In this document: piece by piece, positions 59,060 through 64,000 of the stretch | Layout: each line of letters starts with the position of its first letter | How positions within the stretch are numbered: the stretch's first letter is position 1 | Source: Streptomyces sp. NBC_01016 | Lineage (GTDB): Bacteria > Actinomycetota > Actinomycetes > Streptomycetales > Streptomycetaceae | Reading direction: 5' to 3' | NCBI RefSeq assembly: GCF_026341035.1 | Contig: NZ_JAPEOQ010000001.1 | Location: 1,054,001 to 1,118,000, forward strand | DNA length: 64,000 bases | The notes under the pieces: generated by a model | Seen by the model: the letters and a program-made list of their open reading frames with translations, nothing else | Told to the model about the DNA's origin: nothing | Databases searched by the model: none | Translations under genes and position numbers: made by a program

Positions 59060-60532
59060 GTGCCGAACGCCAATGAAGACACCCCCAGCACCCTGAGCCA
59101 GGTGCAGCACCGCGCGGTCAGCGAACTGCTGCGGGTCTCGCCTGTCGCAGACGATCTCGCCCGCCGATTCCAGGAGGCCGGGTTCTCCCTCGCCCTGGTC
59201 GGTGGTTCGGTGCGGGACGCACTGCTCGGCCGGCTCGGCAACGACCTGGACTTCACCACTGACGCCCGTCCCGAGGACGTATTGAAGATCGTTCGTCCCT
59301 GGGCCGACGCGGTGTGGGAGGTCGGGATCGCGTTCGGCACCGTCGGTTGCCAGAAGGATGCCCGCGTCGGAGACGCTGATCATCGCTACCAGATCGAGGT
59401 CACGACCTATCGTTCGGAGGCGTACGACCGCACCTCGCGTAAGCCCGAGGTGTCGTACGGCGACTCCATCGAAGAGGACCTGGTCCGCCGGGACTTCACC
59501 GTCAACGCGATGGCCGTGGCGCTCCCCGAGAAGGAATTCATCGATCCGCACGGTGGCATCGGTGACCTGTCCGAGCGGGTGCTGCGCACGCCCGGCACCC
59601 CGGAGGACTCCTTCTCCGACGACCCGCTGCGGATGATGCGGGCCGCCCGGTTCGCCGCTCAGCTCGACTTCGAGGTCGCCCCTGAGGTCGTCGCCGCCAT
59701 GAAGGCCATGGCAGGCCGCATCGAGATCGTCTCCGCGGAGCGCGTACGTGACGAGCTCAACAAGCTGATTCTCTCCGCGCACCCGCGCAAGGGCCTGACG
59801 CTGCTCGTCGAGACCGGTCTGGCCGATTCCGTACTGCCCGAACTGCCCGCTCTGCGCCTGGAGCGTGATGAGCACCACAGGCACAAGGACGTCTACGACC
59901 ACACGCTGATCGTGCTCGAGCAGGCGATGGCGTTGGAGACCGAAGGCCCGGATCTGAGGCTGCGCCTCGCCGCGCTGCTCCACGACATCGGGAAGCCGCG
60001 CACCCGCCGCTTCGAGGAGGACGGCCGCGTCTCCTTCCACCACCACGAGGTGGTCGGCGCCAAGATGACGAAGAAGCGCATGACCGCGCTCAAGTACTCC
60101 AATGACTTGGTGAAGGACGTCTCGCGCCTCGTCGAGCTGCACCTGCGCTTCCACGGCTACGGCACCGGCGAGTGGACGGATTCCGCTGTACGTCGTTACG
60201 TACGGGACGCGGGGCCGCTCCTCGGTCGGCTGCACAAGCTGACCCGTTCCGACTGCACGACGCGCAACAAGCGGAAGGCCAATGCGCTTTCGCGTGCGTA
60301 CGACGGCCTTGAGGAGCGCATCGAGCGGCTTCAGGAGCAGGAGGAGCTGGACTCGATCCGGCCCGACCTCGACGGAAACCAGATCATGGAGATCCTCGGC
60401 GTCAGCCCGGGACCGGTGATCGGGCAGGCGTACAAGTTCCTGCTGGAGCTGCGCCTCGAGAACGGTCCGATGGAGTACGACGCGGCAGTGTCGGCGCTCA
60501 AGGAATGGTGGGCCGACCGCTCGCAGGACTGA
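59060..60532 (+). CDS. pcnA: CCA tRNA nucleotidyltransferase / poly(A) polymerase-like
   Basis: A 490-residue enzyme of the class II nucleotidyltransferase family that adds CCA (none of the three tRNAs here encode CCA). Motifs: GGSVRDALLGRLGNDLDFTT (G-S and DxD), REFTVNAMAV-equivalent RRDFTVNAMAVALPE, RMMRAARFAAQL and a C-terminal HD domain with LLHDIGKP and HHHEVVGA. The GTG 59060 is preceded by TACCCT at 59046-59051, an extended -10 about 8 nt away, and there is no Shine-Dalgarno. The mRNA is probably leaderless. It is divergent from DUF6049. Confidence 0.92.
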   Translation: MPNANEDTPSTLSQVQHRAVSELLRVSPVADDLARRFQEAGFSLALVGGSVRDALLGRLGNDLDFTTDARPEDVLKIVRPWADAVWEVGIAFGTVGCQKDARVGDADHRYQIEVTTYRSEAYDRTSRKPEVSYGDSIEEDLVRRDFTVNAMAVALPEKEFIDPHGGIGDLSERVLRTPGTPEDSFSDDPLRMMRAARFAAQLDFEVAPEVVAAMKAMAGRIEIVSAERVRDELNKLILSAHPRKGLTLLVETGLADSVLPELPALRLERDEHHRHKDVYDHTLIVLEQAMALETEGPDLRLRLAALLHDIGKPRTRRFEEDGRVSFHHHEVVGAKMTKKRMTALKYSNDLVKDVSRLVELHLRFHGYGTGEWTDSAVRRYVRDAGPLLGRLHKLTRSDCTTRNKRKANALSRAYDGLEERIERLQEQEELDSIRPDLDGNQIMEILGVSPGPVIGQAYKFLLELRLENGPMEYDAAVSALKEWWADRSQD

Positions 60533-60542
60533 GACGTGCGGA

Positions 60543-60584
60543 ACGCGTAGGGCTCTGTTTCACGTGAAACAGAGCCCTACGCGT
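60543..60584. terminator. 42-bp perfect palindrome with parS at the centre
   Basis: The whole 42 bp is an exact inverted repeat without a loop; the central 14 bp (60557-60570) are a perfect parS. It sits 11 bp after the pcnA stop and 38 bp before the convergent MFS stop, so it can terminate both genes and load ParB. A 17-bp part of the right arm is repeated at 60592-60608. Confidence 0.85.
60557..60570. other. parS at centre of palindrome
   Basis: Perfect GTTTCACGTGAAAC. A second parS follows 49 bp later. Confidence 0.9.
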
Positions 60585-60619
60585 ATCTGGGGAGCCCTAC
60601 GCGTATCTCGGGAGGCGAT

Positions 60620-60633
60620 GTTTCACGTGAAAC
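60620..60633. other. parS at MFS stop codon
   Basis: Perfect GTTTCACGTGAAAC; the MFS stop (TGA, 60625-60623 on the minus strand) is within it, so its last codons are FT-stop. Confidence 0.9.
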
Positions 60634-61882
60634 GCCGCCGCCCGCGCAGCGTCAGAGCGGTCGCTCCGTAGAGGACCGACACCAGGACCACGAGGGGGAC
60701 CGAGCGGCCGTCCGGCGGCAGCATCAGCGCCGCCACTCCGGCCGCGCCGACGAAGGAGACGTTGATCAGCACGTCGTAGACGGAGAAGATCCGGCCGCGG
60801 AAGCCGTCGTCGATGGAGGACTGCACGACCGTGTCGGTGGCGATCTTCGCGGCCTGTGTGGTCAGTCCCAGGACGAACGCAGCCACCACGATCGGCGTGG
60901 GTTCGAAGGTGAGACCCAGGGCGAGTTCCAGTACGGATGCGGTGCCGGCGCAGAGGGCGATCCACCCGGCCGCGCCGAACCGCCCCACGGCTGCCGGGGT
61001 GATGGCCGCCGCGACGAAGAAGCCGGCCCCCGAGACGCCCATGGCGAGGCCGAGCAGGGCCAGGCCCTCGGACTCCGTGGATGACCATGCGTACCGGCAC
61101 AGCATGAGAACCATGACGAGCAGGGCGCCGTAGCAGAACCGCATCACCGTCATCGCGGCAAGGGCGCGCGCGGCGGACGGACGCGAGACAAGGTGCCGGA
61201 CGCCGGCCGAGAGGTCCCGGGCGGTGCCGGTCAGTGCCGCTCCCAGGCGCGGCTGGATCAACTCCGGTTCAGGGCCGAGGAGTTGTGCGTCCATGCGCAG
61301 GGAGGCGAGTGCGGCACACAGGTAGAGCAACGCCCCGATGAGCACCACCGCGGCATCCGAGTCGGCGGCGATCAGGCGCACGCCGAAGGCGAGGCCGCCG
61401 CCCAACGTTGCCGCGAGTGTCCCCGCGGTCGGTGAGATGGAGTTGGCCATGACGAGGCGCTCCGCGTCCACGACACGGGGCAGCGCGGCCGAGAGCCCGG
61501 ACAGAACGAAGCGGTTGACCGCGGTGACGCAGAGCGCGGACGCGTAGAAGAGCCAGTCCGGGGTGTGGCTCAGCATGAGAGCGGCCGTCACGGAGGCGAG
61601 CAGCACCCGCAGCAGGTTGCCGTAGAGGAAGACCTGGCGGCGTCGCCAACGGTCAAGGAGGACGCCCGCGAACGGGCCCACAAGGGAGTACGGGAGCAGC
61701 AGTACGGCCATTGCCGACGCGATCGCGGCGGGCGAGGTCTGCTTCTCCGGCGAGAACACCACGTAGGTGGCGAGCGCCACCTGATACACGCCGTCCGCGC
61801 CCTGGGAGAGCAGCCGCAACGTCAACAGACGCCGAAAATCGTGCAGGCGCAGCAGTACGCGCAGGTCACGGACGACAGACAT
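60623..61882 (-). CDS. MFS transporter
   Basis: A 419-residue major-facilitator protein with about 12 hydrophobic helices, opening DLRVLLRLHDFRRLLTLRLL and GADGVYQVALATYVVF. It has DRWRRRQVFLYGN as the conserved loop 2-3 motif (DRxxRR). The closest general type is DHA-like/AraJ efflux or nucleoside-type carriers; the substrate is unknown. ATG 61882 chosen. It follows the ino1 terminator. Confidence 0.85.
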   Translation of the reverse strand: MSVVRDLRVLLRLHDFRRLLTLRLLSQGADGVYQVALATYVVFSPEKQTSPAAIASAMAVLLLPYSLVGPFAGVLLDRWRRRQVFLYGNLLRVLLASVTAALMLSHTPDWLFYASALCVTAVNRFVLSGLSAALPRVVDAERLVMANSISPTAGTLAATLGGGLAFGVRLIAADSDAAVVLIGALLYLCAALASLRMDAQLLGPEPELIQPRLGAALTGTARDLSAGVRHLVSRPSAARALAAMTVMRFCYGALLVMVLMLCRYAWSSTESEGLALLGLAMGVSGAGFFVAAAITPAAVGRFGAAGWIALCAGTASVLELALGLTFEPTPIVVAAFVLGLTTQAAKIATDTVVQSSIDDGFRGRIFSVYDVLINVSFVGAAGVAALMLPPDGRSVPLVVLVSVLYGATALTLRGRRRFT

Positions 61883-61907
61883 GGGGCACAGCCTCACATA
61901 TGAGGCG

Positions 61908-61944
61908 GGCCCCCGGCGCGCACCATGTGTGCGAGCCGGGGGCC
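61908..61944 (-). terminator. terminator after ino1
   Basis: GGCCCCCGGC (61908-61917) pairs with GCCGGGGGCC (61935-61944); an inner GCAC/GTGC stem extends it. It lies about 60 bp past the ino1 stop. Confidence 0.75.
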
Positions 61945-61967
61945 TCAACAGCCTTCAGGAGGTGGGC

Positions 61968-61981
61968 GTTTCACGTGGAAC
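61968..61981. other. parS downstream of ino1
   Basis: GTTTCACGTGGAAC; its complement GTTCCACGTGAAAC equals the core of the B. subtilis consensus. Confidence 0.75.
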
Positions 61982-62006
61982 ACCCGGACCGTCCTTCAGG
62001 ACAAGG

Positions 62007-63089
62007 TCAGCGCTCGACCTCGCCCTTGATGAACTTCTCGACGTTGGCGTAGGCCTCGTCGTCGAAGTACTGCACCGGCGGGGACTTCATGAAGTACGAG
62101 GACGCGGAGAGGATCGGGCCGCCGATGCCGCGGTCCTTGGCGATCTTCGCGGCACGCAGGGCGTCGATGATGACACCCGCCGAGTTCGGGGAGTCCCAGA
62201 CCTCGAGCTTGTACTCCAGGTTCAGCGGGACCTCGCCGAAGGCACGGCCCTCGAGGCGGACGTACGCCCACTTGCGGTCGTCGAGCCACGCGACGTAGTC
62301 GGACGGGCCGATGTGGACGTTGTTCTCGCCCAGCTCGCGGTCGCGGATCTGCGAGGTGACGGCCTGCGTCTTCGAGATCTTCTTCGACTCGAGACGGTCG
62401 CGCTCCAGCATGTTCTTGAAGTCCATGTTGCCGCCGACGTTGAGCTGCATGGTGCGCTCAAGACGGACACCGCGGTCCTCGAACAGCTTCGCCATCACGC
62501 GGTGCGTGATGGTCGCGCCGACCTGCGACTTGATGTCGTCACCGACGATCGGGACGCCGGCCTCGGTGAACTTGTCCGCCCACTCCTTGGTGCCGGCGAT
62601 GAAGACCGGGAGGGCGTTGACGAACGCGACCTTGGCGTCGATGGCGCACTGGGCGTAGAACTTCGCCGCATCGTCGGAGCCGACGGGCAGGTAGCAGACG
62701 AGAACGTCGACCTGCTTGTCCTTGAGGATCTGGACGATGTCGACCGGGGCCTCGGAGGACTCCTCGATCGTCTCGCGGTAGTAGCGGCCCAGGCCGTCGA
62801 GCGTGTGGCCACGCTGGACCTCGACGCCCTTGTTCGGCACGTCGGCGATCTTGATGGTGTTGTTCTCGGACGCGCCGATGGCGTCCGAGAGGTCCAGGCC
62901 GACCTTCTTCGCGTCGACGTCGAACGCGGCGACGAACTCGACGTCACCGACGTGGTAGTCGCCGAACTGTACGTGCATCAGGCCCGGGACCTTGGTCTCC
63001 GGGTCGGCGTCCCTGTAGAACTCGACGCCCTGCACCAGCGAGGCGGCGCAGTTGCCCACGCCGACGATGGCTACGCGAACCGAACCCAT
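62007..63089 (-). CDS. ino1: inositol-3-phosphate synthase
   Basis: A 360-residue NAD-dependent myo-inositol-1-phosphate synthase that makes inositol from glucose 6-phosphate, needed for mycothiol and phosphatidylinositol. NAD site [16 protein letters not shown]; catalytic region [63 protein letters not shown] 63089 ([10 protein letters not shown]) has AGGGAGC upstream. A GTG at 63137 overlaps the PadR stop (GTGA) and would add 16 residues; I prefer the ATG. It is probably co-regulated with the PadR gene directly upstream. Confidence 0.94.
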   Translation of the reverse strand: MGSVRVAIVGVGNCAASLVQGVEFYRDADPETKVPGLMHVQFGDYHVGDVEFVAAFDVDAKKVGLDLSDAIGASENNTIKIADVPNKGVEVQRGHTLDGLGRYYRETIEESSEAPVDIVQILKDKQVDVLVCYLPVGSDDAAKFYAQCAIDAKVAFVNALPVFIAGTKEWADKFTEAGVPIVGDDIKSQVGATITHRVMAKLFEDRGVRLERTMQLNVGGNMDFKNMLERDRLESKKISKTQAVTSQIRDRELGENNVHIGPSDYVAWLDDRKWAYVRLEGRAFGEVPLNLEYKLEVWDSPNSAGVIIDALRAAKIAKDRGIGGPILSASSYFMKSPPVQYFDDEAYANVEKFIKGEVER

Positions 63090-63133
63090 TCCGGTTGCTC
63101 CCTGTGTGTACTCGGTGAAGCCCTGACCGGGCT

Positions 63134-63814
63134 TCACGTGGCGGTGTCGTCGGACGGATCCGGCCGGGTGCTGTCCCGGTGCCGGGGCAGGCCGCCCGTC
63201 TCTCCAGATGTGTCCTGCTGAGCCGCGCCCCCCGGGCCGGAGCCACGTTGGTCACGGCCCGCGCGCTCGCTCTCGATGAGCTCGTTCAGCCAGCGCACTT
63301 CGCGCTCCACGGACTCCATGCCGTGCCGCTGCAGTTCGAGCGTGTAGTCGTCCAAGCGCTCGCGGGTGCGGGCGAAGGAGATGCGCATCTTCTCGAGGCG
63401 CTCCTCCAGACGGCTGCGACGGCCCTCGAGGACGCGCATGCGCACGTCCCGCGACGTCTGCCCGAAGAAGGCGAAGCGCGCGGCGAAGTGCTCGTCCTCG
63501 TATGCATCGGGGCCGGTCTGCGAGAGCAGGTCCTCGAAGTGCTCCTTACCTTCCGCCGTCAACCGATAGACGATCTTGGCGCGACGCCCTGCGAGTGGAG
63601 CCGCGGGGGTGTCGTCGGGTCCTGAACCCGATTCCTCGATCAACCAGCCGTTGGCGACCAGCGTCTTGAGGCAGGGGTACAGCGTCCCGTAGCTGAAGGC
63701 GCGGAAGATTCCGAGTGAAGTGTTGAGTCGCTTGCGCAGCTCGTAGCCGTGCATCGGGGACTCGCGGAGCAGTCCGAGTACGGCGAACTCGAGGATGCCG
63801 GAGCGTCGGCTCAT
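63134..63814 (-). CDS. PadR-family transcriptional regulator
   Basis: A 226-residue PadR regulator: N-terminal winged helix ([52 protein letters not shown]) and a C-terminal coiled-coil dimer helix ([20 protein letters not shown]), ending in a Pro/Asp/Arg-rich tail. ATG 63814 has GAGGAGGAGG upstream; the frame to 63919 is longer but has no site. It precedes ino1, and a 21-bp palindrome upstream is its likely operator (autoregulation). Confidence 0.9.
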   Translation of the reverse strand: MSRRSGILEFAVLGLLRESPMHGYELRKRLNTSLGIFRAFSYGTLYPCLKTLVANGWLIEESGSGPDDTPAAPLAGRRAKIVYRLTAEGKEHFEDLLSQTGPDAYEDEHFAARFAFFGQTSRDVRMRVLEGRRSRLEERLEKMRISFARTRERLDDYTLELQRHGMESVEREVRWLNELIESERAGRDQRGSGPGGAAQQDTSGETGGLPRHRDSTRPDPSDDTAT

Positions 63815-63866
63815 CGTCGCCTCCTCCTCTGCCGCGGGCCCTTGTATCGACTCTTTATGTCGAGCT

Positions 63867-63887
63867 GATGTATCGACTCGATACATC
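63867..63887. promoter_or_regulatory. PadR operator (21-bp palindrome)
   Basis: GATGTATCGA-C-TCGATACATC: perfect 10-bp arms around one base. A half copy TGTATCGACTC (63843-63853) repeats 11 bp of it. It lies 53 bp upstream of the PadR ATG. PadR regulators bind ATGT-N8-ACAT-like sites; this ATGT-N9-ACAT matches that kind. Binding is inferred. Confidence 0.7.
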
Positions 63888-64000
63888 CCGACGATAGAAC
63901 TGCTCTTCGGCTGCGGCAAGTGCGATCACGGTGAACGGCGTCACATCACTGATTCGTAGGAATCGAGTTGCCTGATTTGGGGTGAAGTTCGGCCCTAGGA

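Overview
The window is the origin-of-replication neighbourhood of a Streptomyces chromosome. The evidence is the high G+C content with strong third-position GC bias, frequent GTG starts, and an almost intact actinobacterial order rsmG-jag-yidC-yidD-rnpA-rpmH / dnaA-oriC-dnaN-gnd-recF-dciA-gyrB-gyrA. Genus-typical genes also occur (class E sortases, crgA, DLW-39, DUF5324, DUF6049, DUF2252), together with several ParB sites (parS) of the form GTTTCACGTGAAAC. No insertion sequence, prophage or CRISPR array was seen.

Layout. 1-7 kb: the end of a phenylacetyl-CoA epoxidase operon (paaD', paaE), an acyl-CoA dehydrogenase behind a KstR-type operator, a rhodanese, a J-domain protein, a DUF2252 protein, and a divergent HxlR regulator/azoreductase pair; tRNA-Leu(CAG). 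7-15.7 kb: the cell-wall growth and signalling operon (two FHA proteins, PP2C phosphatase, FtsW/RodA-type glycosyltransferase, class B PBP, PASTA kinase). 15.7-24.3 kb: three class E sortases interleaved with pabA/trpG and a small membrane protein, then DUF881, crgA, rhomboid protease, cyclophilin, DUF5324, tRNA-Ala(TGC) and an XRE regulator. 24.3-29.1 kb: a second Ser/Thr kinase, a surface-type protein, DLW-39, a small secreted protein and tRNA-Ile(GAT). 29.2-41.9 kb: replication genes on the minus strand (DUF3566, gyrA, gyrB, dciA, recF, gnd, dnaN, oriC, dnaA). 42.2-49.2 kb: plus-strand rpmH, rnpA, yidD, yidC, jag, rsmG, parA, parB and an acetyltransferase. 49.3-64 kb: trxA/trxB, ECF sigma factor sigM with its anti-sigma factor, a pseudokinase, murJ, DUF6049, pcnA, an MFS transporter, inositol-phosphate synthase and a PadR regulator.

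How the genes fit together. The window holds initiation (dnaA, oriC, DnaA boxes), elongation and topology (dnaN, recF, gyrAB, dciA) and segregation (parA, parB, parS). It also holds envelope growth controlled by phosphorylation: FHA proteins, phosphatase and PASTA kinase at one end, and MurJ with its pseudokinase at the other. The most interesting signals are non-coding or dual-use DNA. They are a compact DnaA-box cluster between two convergent genes about 18 kb from oriC, DnaA boxes and parS at the 5' end of parA, a parS at the centre of a 42-bp perfect palindrome between convergent genes, parS sites that encode the same VSRET peptide in three proteins, and a REP-like 36-bp in-frame insertion in pabA. 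I found no clear evidence of a wholly new gene system; most coding content is conserved core.
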